The position numbers and the translations under genes were made by a program. From Phytomonospora endophytica (GTDB lineage Bacteria > Actinomycetota > Actinomycetes > Mycobacteriales > Micromonosporaceae), in NCBI RefSeq assembly GCF_014202425.1, contig NZ_JACHGT010000001.1, positions 537,160 through 601,159 of the forward strand: a stretch of DNA of 64,000 nucleotides. Direction: 5' to 3'. Shown here piece by piece: positions 34,729 to 42,787 of this stretch. Every line of letters starts with the position of its first letter. Positions within the stretch are counted from its first letter, which is position 1. Below the pieces are notes generated by a model. It was given only the letters and a program-made list of their open reading frames with translations. It was not told the DNA's origin and ran no database searches.

Positions 34729-35736
34729 TCAGGGCTCGACGACGGTCTTGAGCCCCCGGCGCGCCGTGGCGCTCGTGAACGCCTCGGCCACCTCGTCGAG
34801 CGGGAACCGGTCGCTGACCAGTGGGGAGATGTCGATGAGGCCCTTCTCGACCAGCCCGATGGCGCGCGGGTAGACCTCCTTCATCCGCCGCACCAGCGCG
34901 ATCGTGAGGCCCTTGCGCCGCGCGGGTGAGGCGGGAAAGGCGATCTCGTCGGGGTCGGGGATGCCGGCCAGCACGATCCGCCCGCCCGGACGGGCCGCGA
35001 GCATCGAGTCCGCGACGGCCTCGTTGGCGCCCGCCACCTCGAACACGACGTCGGCGCCGATTCCCAGCGCCGCGGCGAAGAAATCACCGGAGCCCGCACC
35101 GGACGACGGATCGAGGACGGCGTCGGCGCCGTACCGGGTCGCCGCCCCCCGGCGCTGTGCCAGGGGATCGGACGCCACGACCGTCGCCGCGCCGGCCAGC
35201 CGCGCGAGCCGGACCAGCATCAGCCCGATCGGGCCGCAGCCGACGACCGCGACCTTGTCGCCGAGACGCACGTGGCCCAGGTCGAGGGTGTGCACGGCGA
35301 CGCCGAGGGGTTCGAGGAGGGCGCCGTCGGCGTCGGAGAGCGCGTCGGGCAGGGGATGCAGTCGCGCGGTCGGCCACGCGAGCAGCTCGCGCAGGCCGCC
35401 GTCGGTGGCACCGTGCCCGGCGAAGGCGATGTTCAGGCACAGGTTCGGGTGGCCCTCGACACACAGTTCGCAGTGGTGGCAGGGGATCGCGGGATCCACG
35501 GCGACCCGGCGGCCTTTCAGGGGACCGCTCTCGACGACGCCGGCGAACTCGTGGCCGACGACCAGCGGCTCCTTGAGCTGCGCGTCGCCGATCCCGCCCT
35601 CGCCGTACCAGTGCAGGTCCGAGCCGCACAGCCCGACGGCGGTGACCCGCACGAGCGACTCACCCGGACCGGGCCGGGGATCGGGCTCCTCGGCGACCCG
35701 GACGTCGCCTATGCCGTGCAGTCTGGCGACCTTCAT
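34729..35736 (-). CDS. Zinc-dependent alcohol/polyol dehydrogenase (MDR family)
   Basis: A 335-residue medium-chain dehydrogenase. Catalytic zinc ligands are Cys37 (GLCGSDLHW) and His62-Glu63 (GHEFAG). The structural zinc lobe has Cys86, Cys89, Cys92 and Cys100. The cofactor site is VAVVGCGPIGLMLVRLARL, with Asp in VVASDPLA favouring NAD. The general look is that of L-idonate, sorbitol or xylitol dehydrogenases, so oxidation of a sugar alcohol or sugar acid is likely. The exact substrate cannot be read from the sequence. It ends 12 bases from the NmrA-like gene on the opposite strand. Confidence 0.92.
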   Translation of the reverse strand: MKVARLHGIGDVRVAEEPDPRPGPGESLVRVTAVGLCGSDLHWYGEGGIGDAQLKEPLVVGHEFAGVVESGPLKGRRVAVDPAIPCHHCELCVEGHPNLCLNIAFAGHGATDGGLRELLAWPTARLHPLPDALSDADGALLEPLGVAVHTLDLGHVRLGDKVAVVGCGPIGLMLVRLARLAGAATVVASDPLAQRRGAATRYGADAVLDPSSGAGSGDFFAAALGIGADVVFEVAGANEAVADSMLAARPGGRIVLAGIPDPDEIAFPASPARRKGLTIALVRRMKEVYPRAIGLVEKGLIDISPLVSDRFPLDEVAEAFTSATARRGLKTVVEP

Positions 35737-35758
35737 ACGACCGACTCCTCAGTGTCGA

Positions 35759-37033
35759 CTAGCGCGCCTCGAAGGCGAATGACTGGCCGGGCCCGCCGCA
35801 GCGGGCCTGGACGAACGCGACCCCCGCGGTCAGCTCCCCGCCGAGCGGGGCCATGCAGTGCCCGCTGGCGACGTTCTGGAGACGGTAACCGCCGTCGGCG
35901 GCTTCGAGCCGGAAACGTTGCTGCTCCATGGCACCGGTCGTGTCGCATCGCTGCCCGATGTAGAGCTGCTCGACGTCGGGGCCGTCGGGGGTGACGCAGC
36001 CGATGCCGAACTCGGGGTTGTCGAGCTGGAGCTGGTAGACACCCGGTTCGAGTGCGAGCAGGAGCATCGGCGGCCCGGCGGAGGCGCAGTCGGACTGCAC
36101 GAGCACGATCTTGACCGTGTTGCCGCGTTCGGGACCTTCGCCGACGCAGAGGCCGGAGGCGGTGTAGGTGATCTCGTACGTGCCCGAGCCGAGGGTCGCG
36201 GCGGTCGCCTGGCTCGACGTGCCGTCCGATGTGGACGGTGTCGCGCCCTCGCCGGAGGGTTCGTCCCGGAGGGCGATCGCGCCCCACACGATCCCGACGG
36301 CGAGCAGCAGGGCCGCGGGGATCGGGGCGTAGCGCCACAGGCCACGGCCGCCGCGTTTCCTCACGGGCGGAGGAGGAGGCGCGGGCGGGGGCACCGGCAC
36401 GGGCACCGGCATCGGCTGGAACCGCGCCGGGGCGGGGGAGACCTGTGGGGCGTAGTGGTCGGGGTAGGCCTGGGGGGAGAGGGGGGCGAGGTAGGGGTCC
36501 CGCTGCGTGACGGGTTCCTCGACGGCAGGGGCCGGTGGGGGCGGCGGTGAGACCGGAACCGGTGGGGCCTGCACGTACGGGTCGGGCTGCGTGGGCGGCG
36601 GTACGTAGGGCGGGGGTGGCGAGACCGGCTGGAGATAGGGATCCGGCTGTGGCGGCCCGTACAGGTCGGGCTGCGCCACCGGGATGCCCGGCCCGGGTTG
36701 GGGAAGCGGAACGGCCTGTGGTGGCACGTAGGGCTGGGGGAGCGCGACCGGCACGGTCGGGGGCTCCGGGGGGCCCTCCGGAGCCGCTGGGGAGGCCTGG
36801 TTCCACGGCGCCGTCGACACCGGAGGCGCGACCTCCACGTACGGGTCGGGCCGTTCCGGCGCTGCGGGCGGCCATGCCATGGGCACGGCCGGGGGCTCGC
36901 CCTCCGGCTCCGGGCGGGGCTCGGGTGCGGGGGCTCCCCGCCGTGACCGCCGCTTCGAATCCGCCAGGGACGGGAACGGCCGCACGGCGTCGTCGGGTCG
37001 TCCTCGTTCGCCGGGTTCGGAGGCGGCGTCCAC
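35759..37033 (-). CDS. Proline-rich membrane protein with C-terminal ricin-type trefoil domain
   Basis: A 424-residue single-pass protein. The N-terminal 230 residues are a long Pro-rich, Tyr-containing region with recurring QPDPY/PPPY motifs, predicted cytoplasmic. A basic stop (VRKRGGRG) and one helix (YAPIPAALLLAVGIVWGAIA, about residues 232-252) follow. A 140-residue extracellular beta-trefoil-like domain then shows repeated QxF/QLQ/YRLQ strands (GVYQLQLDN, QQRFRLEAADGGYRLQN, GQSFAFEAR) and paired cysteines. Such domains bind carbohydrate. I chose GTG 37033 because GAGGGAG lies six bases before it; the upstream TTG lacks a site. Function unknown. Confidence 0.8.
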   Translation of the reverse strand: MDAASEPGERGRPDDAVRPFPSLADSKRRSRRGAPAPEPRPEPEGEPPAVPMAWPPAAPERPDPYVEVAPPVSTAPWNQASPAAPEGPPEPPTVPVALPQPYVPPQAVPLPQPGPGIPVAQPDLYGPPQPDPYLQPVSPPPPYVPPPTQPDPYVQAPPVPVSPPPPPAPAVEEPVTQRDPYLAPLSPQAYPDHYAPQVSPAPARFQPMPVPVPVPPPAPPPPPVRKRGGRGLWRYAPIPAALLLAVGIVWGAIALRDEPSGEGATPSTSDGTSSQATAATLGSGTYEITYTASGLCVGEGPERGNTVKIVLVQSDCASAGPPMLLLALEPGVYQLQLDNPEFGIGCVTPDGPDVEQLYIGQRCDTTGAMEQQRFRLEAADGGYRLQNVASGHCMAPLGGELTAGVAFVQARCGGPGQSFAFEAR

Positions 37034-37137
37034 TATGTGCTCCCTCGCAAATGGTTCCCGTGGGCCAGGTTTCCTCAATGCTATGGGACCCGGCCGGTTT
37101 CGCGCTCCCCGCCACCGAAAAAGCAGAACACTCCTTC

Positions 37138-37164
37138 GCGAAGAGTTCTTCGCAAAGCTACACT
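37138..37164 (+). promoter_or_regulatory. ArsR-type operator and -10 box
   Basis: GCGAAGA-GT-TCTTCGC (37138-37153) is a perfect 7-2-7 palindrome. It is followed by a TACACT -10 box at 37159-37164, seven bases before the ATG of the ArsR-like regulator. The operator covers the -35/spacer region, so the regulator probably represses itself and the MFS gene. The message would be leaderless. Confidence 0.78.
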
Positions 37165-37170
37165 GCCGAC

Positions 37171-37719
37171 ATGACCGACCGCGTCACACTCGACTCCGCC
37201 GCCCTCCGCGTCCTGGCCCACCCGACCCGCCTCGCCCTGCTCGGCCACCTGCGCCGCCACGGCCCGGCCACCGCCCGCCGCCTCGCCGAGCTCTTCGGCA
37301 TCGACTCCGGCGCGGCCAGCTACCACCTGCGCAGGCTCGCCTCGGGCGGCCTCATCGAGGAGGACACCGAGCGGGGGAACAAGCGCGACCGCTGGTGGCG
37401 CGCGAAGCACGCCCAGTCCCTGCACGACCCCGCGACCTTCCCCGGCGAGCGCGCCGACAGTCGCGCTTACGCCCAGGCGCTCGCGCTGGCCGCGGCCGAC
37501 GAGCTGCGCAGGGTCGCCGGGGCGGTGCCGGTCCTGCCCGACGCGTGGTTCGACGCCTCGGTGTTCAGCGACCACACGCTGCGGCTGACCCCGGACGGAC
37601 TGGAGGCACTGAAACGGGAACTCCACGCGGTGATCGAGCGGCACGCGGAGAACCCGGAGCCCGACGACGTCACGCCGGTGTCGGTGCGGCTCCAGGCCTA
37701 CCCGCTGCCGGAGGAGTGA
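37171..37719 (+). CDS. ArsR/winged-helix transcriptional regulator
   Basis: A 182-residue regulator. The winged helix occupies about residues 10-75: ALRVLAHPTRLALLGHLRR, then TARRLAELFGIDSGAASYHLRRL and the wing GLIEEDTERGNKRDRWW. The remainder is a helical extension of about 100 residues, longer than metal-sensing ArsR proteins and without obvious Cys clusters, so a small-molecule ligand is likelier than a metal. It is coupled to the MFS gene by a TGATG overlap, with GAGGAG serving as its ribosome site. Autoregulation through 37138-37153 is inferred. Confidence 0.92.
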   Translation: MTDRVTLDSAALRVLAHPTRLALLGHLRRHGPATARRLAELFGIDSGAASYHLRRLASGGLIEEDTERGNKRDRWWRAKHAQSLHDPATFPGERADSRAYAQALALAAADELRRVAGAVPVLPDAWFDASVFSDHTLRLTPDGLEALKRELHAVIERHAENPEPDDVTPVSVRLQAYPLPEE

Positions 37720-38942
37720 TGCTGCTCCAGACCACCCCCGCGAAGCCCGCCCATCGCGACGGCAACGTCCTGCGGTGGCTCGGCGCGTACACGGCCTCGG
37801 TGACCGGCGACGTCGTCTACTTCCTCGTCCTCTCGTGGGCCGTGGCGCGGATCGCGGGACCCGCCGAAGTCGGCCTCGTCCTGGCGGCGGGCGCCGTCCC
37901 GCGTGCCGTGCTGATGCTCGCCGGCGGTGTCGTCGCCGACCGCCTCGGGCCGCGCCGGGTGGTGATCCTCAGCGACCTCGTGCGCTGCCTGACGATCTTC
38001 GCGGCCGCCGGGATCTCCCTCGGCGGCGGCGGACCGTGGCCGCTCGTCGCGGTCGCGGTGATCTTCGGTGCCGTCGACGCGCTGTTCATGCCCGCCGTCG
38101 GCGCGCTGCCACCCCTGCTGACCGGCACCGGGCAGCTCACCCGCGTGCAGGCCCTGCGCTCACTGTCGATCCGGTTCGGCAACGCCGCCGGGCCGCTGCT
38201 CGCCGCGCTCGTGCTGACGGCGGCGGGCGCCCCGGCCGGTTTCGTCCTGTCCGGCGTGCTGTTCGCGTTGTCGCTGGTCCTGCTGTGGAGCATGTCCGTC
38301 CTGCGGCGGCCGGAACCTCCGCGAGAGAGCGCCACGACCGATCCCCGGGGGAGCGCCTGGCGCGACCTGCGCGACGGACTGCGCCACCTCCGCCGCGAAC
38401 GCGGCCTGCTCCCACTCGTCGTCGTCATCGGTCTCGGCGAGATGTGCTTCAGCGGGCCCGTCGGCGCCGGGTTCGTCCTCCTCGCCGACGAACGCGGCTG
38501 GACGGCCGGTGTCCTCGGCGCGACCCTGAGCGCCTTCAGCGTCGGCGGAGCCGTGTCCGGGCTGGCGCTGGTCACCGTGAACCGCGTCCACCGGCCGGCG
38601 CTCGTCATGGCCCTGTCGCTGTCGGCGGCCGGGATCCTCGTCGCCGCGACCGGTCTGGCCTCCTCCGCGGGCCTCGCGATCGGTTTCTCCGGGGCGCTCG
38701 GCCTGGTCAGCGGCGTGGCGATGGTCGTCGGCGCCGGGGAACTCCAGACCCGCACCGACCCGCGCTACCTCGGCCGCGTCACCGCCGTGACGACCCTGTG
38801 CACGCTCGGCCTGAGCCCGGTCCTGCTCCCGGTCGCCGGACTCGTCTCGGCTCGCTTCGGCACCGGCGTGTTCTTCCTCGGCTGCGCTGTGATCTGCCTG
38901 CTCGCCGCCGGGATCGCCGTCGCGACGCGCGAACGCGGCTAG
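37719..38942 (+). CDS. MFS transporter, drug-efflux type
   Basis: A 407-residue, 12-helix major facilitator. The first loop motif is GGVVADRLGPRRVVI. The QALRSLSIRFGNAAGPLLAALV stretch is typical of the MFS_3/EntS-like group, and the second half starts after a basic loop (RDGLRHLRRERG). Control by the ArsR-type regulator encoded directly before it suggests efflux induced by its substrate. The stop overlaps the PhoD-like gene on the other strand by four bases. Confidence 0.92.
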   Translation: MLLQTTPAKPAHRDGNVLRWLGAYTASVTGDVVYFLVLSWAVARIAGPAEVGLVLAAGAVPRAVLMLAGGVVADRLGPRRVVILSDLVRCLTIFAAAGISLGGGGPWPLVAVAVIFGAVDALFMPAVGALPPLLTGTGQLTRVQALRSLSIRFGNAAGPLLAALVLTAAGAPAGFVLSGVLFALSLVLLWSMSVLRRPEPPRESATTDPRGSAWRDLRDGLRHLRRERGLLPLVVVIGLGEMCFSGPVGAGFVLLADERGWTAGVLGATLSAFSVGGAVSGLALVTVNRVHRPALVMALSLSAAGILVAATGLASSAGLAIGFSGALGLVSGVAMVVGAGELQTRTDPRYLGRVTAVTTLCTLGLSPVLLPVAGLVSARFGTGVFFLGCAVICLLAAGIAVATRERG

Positions 38943-40564
38943 CGGCTCAGCGGAATCTCGGGCAGCGCGCTCAGGAACGGCCCGTCCGCGCTCTGCTCGG
39001 CGCGCTCGATGAACATCGTCGACTCCCGCCCCCGGATCCGCAGGGAGGCCACCGCGTTGCCGAAGTACGGGCCCGCGATCTTGTCCCAGGAGACCGGCAG
39101 CGGCCGCACCTCGCCCGAACGCAGCATCCACCGCCGCAGCAGCCCCGCCGGCGTCCGCCACCACGCGATCCGGAACAGCGGCCGCATCCAGCGCGGGACC
39201 CGGTTGTGCAACGGCGAGCAGGTCAGCTGGTACACCCTCGCCTCCACCGGCCGGTCGAAGGTCGCCTCGGCCGCGTACACGTGGTGAACGTCGCCCGACA
39301 GCACGCAGACCGTCGCCGCCGTGCCCTCGGCGATCCGCCGGATCATGCGCGTGAGCCGATCCGACGACTCCCGGAACGAGGGCCAGTGCTCCAGATCGGC
39401 GGCCTGGCGGATCCACTCCGCACGCCGGCCCCGCCGCCCCGGACGACGGCACGCGACCTCGTTGATCGACTGGATGTGGCTGATCCCGTGCGGCATCAGC
39501 CACGGCAGCGACGAACCGATCAGCAGATGCTCGTAGTCACCGCCCGCGTTCGCCTCGATCCACTCGAACTCGCCGTCGCCGACCATCGAACGCCGTCCGT
39601 CTTCGAGGATGCGCCCCGAACGGGTGTCGATCACCAGGAGCCGCACGTTGCCGAAGTCGCGCCGGTAACTCCAGCGGGTCCCCTTACGGCCGTTGACCTC
39701 CTGCGTCGCCACGTCGGCGAACTCGCCGAGGACCCCGGCGGCGTCGCCGGCGCGCCCGGCCTCGACGACCGCGCGATAGGTCTTGTCCTCCGCCAGCTCG
39801 TCGGGCGAGAGGTTCCCGATGTGCTGGTAGATCCAGTACGTGACCAGCGCCGCTCGCTCACGCTCGTCCCACCAGGCCGTCCGCTCCATCTCGTCACGCC
39901 AGGTCTGCGAGGTGTTCCAGTCGTCGCGGACGTCGTGGTCATCGAAGATCATCGACGTCGGCACCGTCGAGAACAGCCAGCGCACCAGCTCCGTCGACCA
40001 CGACTCGTGGTAGAGCCGGACGTACTCGTCGAAGTTCGCCACCTCCGTGCCCGGATCGCGACGTACGTCGCGCCGCTCGCCGATCCAGGCGCCGGTGGCC
40101 TTGCTCGTCTCGTCGGCGTAGACCTGATCCCCCAGCAGCACCAGGGAGTCGGGCCACTCCCGCTCCGGCGAGGTCGCCATGCGCACGGCGTAGGCCGCCA
40201 GCGCGTCGGTGCCCCAACGGCGGTTCTCACGCGCGTCGGGACTCTCCGGAAGCCGGCAGGACCCGAAGAGGAGCAGGAAGTCGTCGTCACCGCCGACGGG
40301 CAGCGTCCGGATACGGCTCGGTGGGAGACCCGACCCGGGCAGCGGCCAGCAGCGCTCGCCGTCGAGATGGACCTCGTAGTCGACGGCCGTGCCGGGTTCG
40401 AGGCCGGTGATCACGACAAGGGCGTAATGCCGCCCGGACACCTGGAAGGTCGGCGCGGAGGCACCGGCGACGGACACCTCACAGGGACCGTCGGTCTCCA
40501 CCCAGACGGTCGCCGAACTCGTGTCGACGTGGCGCAGTAATGGTCCGAGTACCAGATCCGGCAT
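38939..40564 (-). CDS. PhoD-like metallophosphatase
   Basis: A 541-residue alkaline phosphatase D/PhoD-like enzyme. An N-terminal fibronectin-like domain (about residues 1-90) precedes the metallophosphatase core: FGSCRLPES, LLGDQVYADE, SMIFDDHDVRDDWN and SGDVHHVYAAE, whose Asp, Asn and His bind metals. There is no signal peptide, unlike secreted PhoD, so it is probably cytosolic. This shorter group is common in actinomycetes and its substrate is unknown. ATG 40564 has a strong GAGGAGG site. Confidence 0.92.
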   Translation of the reverse strand: MPDLVLGPLLRHVDTSSATVWVETDGPCEVSVAGASAPTFQVSGRHYALVVITGLEPGTAVDYEVHLDGERCWPLPGSGLPPSRIRTLPVGGDDDFLLLFGSCRLPESPDARENRRWGTDALAAYAVRMATSPEREWPDSLVLLGDQVYADETSKATGAWIGERRDVRRDPGTEVANFDEYVRLYHESWSTELVRWLFSTVPTSMIFDDHDVRDDWNTSQTWRDEMERTAWWDERERAALVTYWIYQHIGNLSPDELAEDKTYRAVVEAGRAGDAAGVLGEFADVATQEVNGRKGTRWSYRRDFGNVRLLVIDTRSGRILEDGRRSMVGDGEFEWIEANAGGDYEHLLIGSSLPWLMPHGISHIQSINEVACRRPGRRGRRAEWIRQAADLEHWPSFRESSDRLTRMIRRIAEGTAATVCVLSGDVHHVYAAEATFDRPVEARVYQLTCSPLHNRVPRWMRPLFRIAWWRTPAGLLRRWMLRSGEVRPLPVSWDKIAGPYFGNAVASLRIRGRESTMFIERAEQSADGPFLSALPEIPLSR

Positions 40565-40789
40565 GGCACCTCCTCACTCGCGGGCCGCCACCGAACCTAT
40601 CGCTTCCCGATGACGGTCTCGGTTCTGGGCGCGGGAATGTTTCCCGCGTCGCACTCCCTTCTGATGTTCCTCCCAGGAGACTCCCAACCCGAGCCGGTTC
40701 CCCGGCCGCCGCGACGGCGATAGCGTGACCTCGGCCGCCGCGTTCCGCTGGCGCCACTCTCTTCCCCCACCCGTTCAGAGAGGCGATCC
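40565..40789. promoter_or_regulatory. Divergent spacer with palindromic hairpin
   Basis: This 225-bp spacer between two divergent genes holds a hairpin at 40630-40648, with CGCGGGAA pairing with TTCCCGCG around TGT. It could be an operator for either gene. No gene is seen. Confidence 0.4.
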
Positions 40790-42082
40790 ATGCCGCCTTC
40801 CGAAGACCGCACCGGCCCGTCCCGCCGCACCCTGCTCGCCGCCGCGATCACCGCCGGAGCCGTGACACCCCTGCTCGGAGCCGCGCCCGCGCTCGCCGGG
40901 ATCACCGACGCCGACGCCCTCTACAAGGCGGGCGACTTCGCCGCCGCCGAACACGCCTACCGCGCCGTCCTGCGCGACGACCGCCTCGACCAGCGCGCCA
41001 ACGCGCGGGTAGGCCAGATCGCCCTGCTGTCCAACCGCTTCCGGGCCGCCGAAGAGCACCTCTCCCGCGCGATCACCGTCGATCCGGGCGACCAGGTCTC
41101 CCGGCAGCGGCTCGCCGAATGCTTCGTCCGGCAGGACCGGCACCCCCGCGCGATCCCGCTCCTCCGGGAAACGGGACGGCCCACCGACGCGGCCTTCGCC
41201 GAACAGTTCGCGCACCTGCCCGAGCGGCCCTGGCAGGTGCACGGCCGGTCGAGCACGCGGCTGCCGTTCCACGCGATGGATCCCATCCCGTCGGTGTGGG
41301 CGAGGGTGAACGGCGGTGAACCCAAGCGGTACCTGCTCGACACCTTCGCCACCATCGGGATGACCACGGAGGTCGCCGAGGAGGCGGGGATCCGGTCGCT
41401 CGCGACCACGACCGGGCGGCTGACCGACGGGACGCTGATCGTCAGGCACCTCGGCGTCCTCGAATCCTGCACACTCGGCGACATCGAGTTGCGCGGGATC
41501 CCCGTCCAGTGGAGCGACCTGCCCATGCCGCCGCTGCCCGACGGGACGCAACCCGCCGGCGCCATCGGCACCCTGGCCTTCTACCACCTGCTGGCCACCA
41601 TGGACTACGCCGGAAGCGCGCTCGTGCTGCGCCGGAAGACGCCCGGCGAGTTCGCGAGGTTCAAGGCCCGGGCCGCCCGATGCGGATACGACCGCGTGCC
41701 GCTGTGGCTGTACGGCGACCATTTCCCGTGCTCTCTCGGCATGGTCCACGACCACGGTCCGGGAGTCGTCACGCTCGACACCGGCGGTATCGGCCACGGG
41801 GTGTCCATGGGGCTCGGTCTCGCCGAGCGACTGGGCATCGAGGTGGGCACGCCCGATCCCGCGCGGCCCTACTACCACCCGCTGACCGCCGACCGCGTCA
41901 GCCTCGGCAGGGCCGTCGCCCACGATGTCGCCGGCTGGGCCGGTCCGCCCGGCACCGGTCCCGGGGCCGGACTGGACTTCGACACGATCGCCAACTTCTC
42001 GCACACCTTCTACCGCGACTTCGCCATGACCTTCGACTACGCCGGGATGGGTGTGTACATGACCGGAGCGCTGTCGGCGTAA
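40790..42082 (+). CDS. Secreted TPR protein with pepsin/retropepsin-like aspartyl protease domain
   Basis: A 430-residue exported protein. The N-terminus (GPSRRTLLAAAITAGAVTP, then cleavage near APALAG) looks like a Tat signal. Residues of about 40-145 form two or three TPR-like helix pairs (DALYKAGDFAAAEHAYRAVL). A beta-rich domain then carries one D-T-G-like site at Asp184 (LLDTFATIG, Phe for Gly) and a canonical Asp330-Thr-Gly (VTLDTGGIG). This two-lobe arrangement resembles retropepsin/pepsin-like aspartyl proteases. Whether it is active is uncertain, because the first triad is degenerate. AGAGAGG precedes the ATG. It may act on surface proteins; no partner gene is linked. Confidence 0.78.
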   Translation: MPPSEDRTGPSRRTLLAAAITAGAVTPLLGAAPALAGITDADALYKAGDFAAAEHAYRAVLRDDRLDQRANARVGQIALLSNRFRAAEEHLSRAITVDPGDQVSRQRLAECFVRQDRHPRAIPLLRETGRPTDAAFAEQFAHLPERPWQVHGRSSTRLPFHAMDPIPSVWARVNGGEPKRYLLDTFATIGMTTEVAEEAGIRSLATTTGRLTDGTLIVRHLGVLESCTLGDIELRGIPVQWSDLPMPPLPDGTQPAGAIGTLAFYHLLATMDYAGSALVLRRKTPGEFARFKARAARCGYDRVPLWLYGDHFPCSLGMVHDHGPGVVTLDTGGIGHGVSMGLGLAERLGIEVGTPDPARPYYHPLTADRVSLGRAVAHDVAGWAGPPGTGPGAGLDFDTIANFSHTFYRDFAMTFDYAGMGVYMTGALSA

Positions 42083-42125
42083 CGCCGTCGCCGGGAGCCG
42101 CGACCGCGGCTCCCGGCGTTGTCGG

Positions 42126-42560
42126 TCAGGCGTCGCGGCGGGCGCGGGCCCTGGCCAGCCAGACGAGGGCAATGCCGGCCAGTCCCACCACCACGGCGAG
42201 GTAGCCGCCGACGATGCCGTTGCCGGTACCCGGGCCTCCGTCGGCGGTGACGATGACGAACACCCCGGCCAGCGCGCCGAGGACGGAGAGGGCCACGGCG
42301 AGGCGGCCCCCGCGTCGCCGGCCGTCGCCGGTGCCCCGGGCCGCGCGGAACAGGGCGAGTACGCCCACGACCGCGCCGGCCAGGGCGACGAGTGCGGCGG
42401 AGGTCGCGATGACCCGGTCGGCGGTCCATCCGGTGACGGTGGCCGGCTCGGTCGCCAGGTGCGCCGCCGCCGGTGCGGCGAGCCCGAAGCCTCCGGCCAG
42501 GGCGGCACCGGCCGTGGTCAGAATGATGCGGGCCGTCTTCCGGGCTCCGGTAGAGCTCAT
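42126..42560 (-). CDS. DUF6223-like small membrane protein
   Basis: A 144-residue protein with a signal-like first helix (ILTTAGAALAGGFGLAAPAAA), an extracellular His-containing stretch (HLATEPATVTGWTADRV) and three further helices, the later ones Gly-rich (ADGGPGTGNGIVGGYLAVVVG). The pattern resembles actinobacterial DUF6223 proteins as I remember them; their role is unknown. ATG 42560 has an AGAGG-like site upstream. It is divergent from the second two-component system and converges on the protease-like gene. Confidence 0.72.
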   Translation of the reverse strand: MSSTGARKTARIILTTAGAALAGGFGLAAPAAAHLATEPATVTGWTADRVIATSAALVALAGAVVGVLALFRAARGTGDGRRRGGRLAVALSVLGALAGVFVIVTADGGPGTGNGIVGGYLAVVVGLAGIALVWLARARARRDA

Positions 42561-42580
42561 GTCGTTGCCTCTTCCTTGTA

Positions 42581-42595
42581 TCTCGCCGGGCGAGA
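42581..42595. promoter_or_regulatory. Perfect 7-1-7 palindrome upstream of the DUF6223-like gene
   Basis: TCTCGCC-G-GGCGAGA lies 20 bases before the minus-strand start at 42560, next to a GATACA box that could be its -10 element. It could serve the adjacent divergent response regulator (43915-44577). The partner is inferred only from position. Confidence 0.55.
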
Positions 42596-42787
42596 ATCCG
42601 ATGTCTCGATCGTGTCGCCGAACGGGACCCGGAACGTCATGCCCGGGGAGGTGATCGGGCCTGCTGTGCCCGCCGCACCCGCCTGCCACCGGTGCGGCAG
42701 AGACGCCGGATCTACCGCGTTCGTGGTAGCCGGAGGGCGGTCCTCGCGCAGGATTCGCGTGCGACCGCGTCCGGTTAGGGTGCGAAC

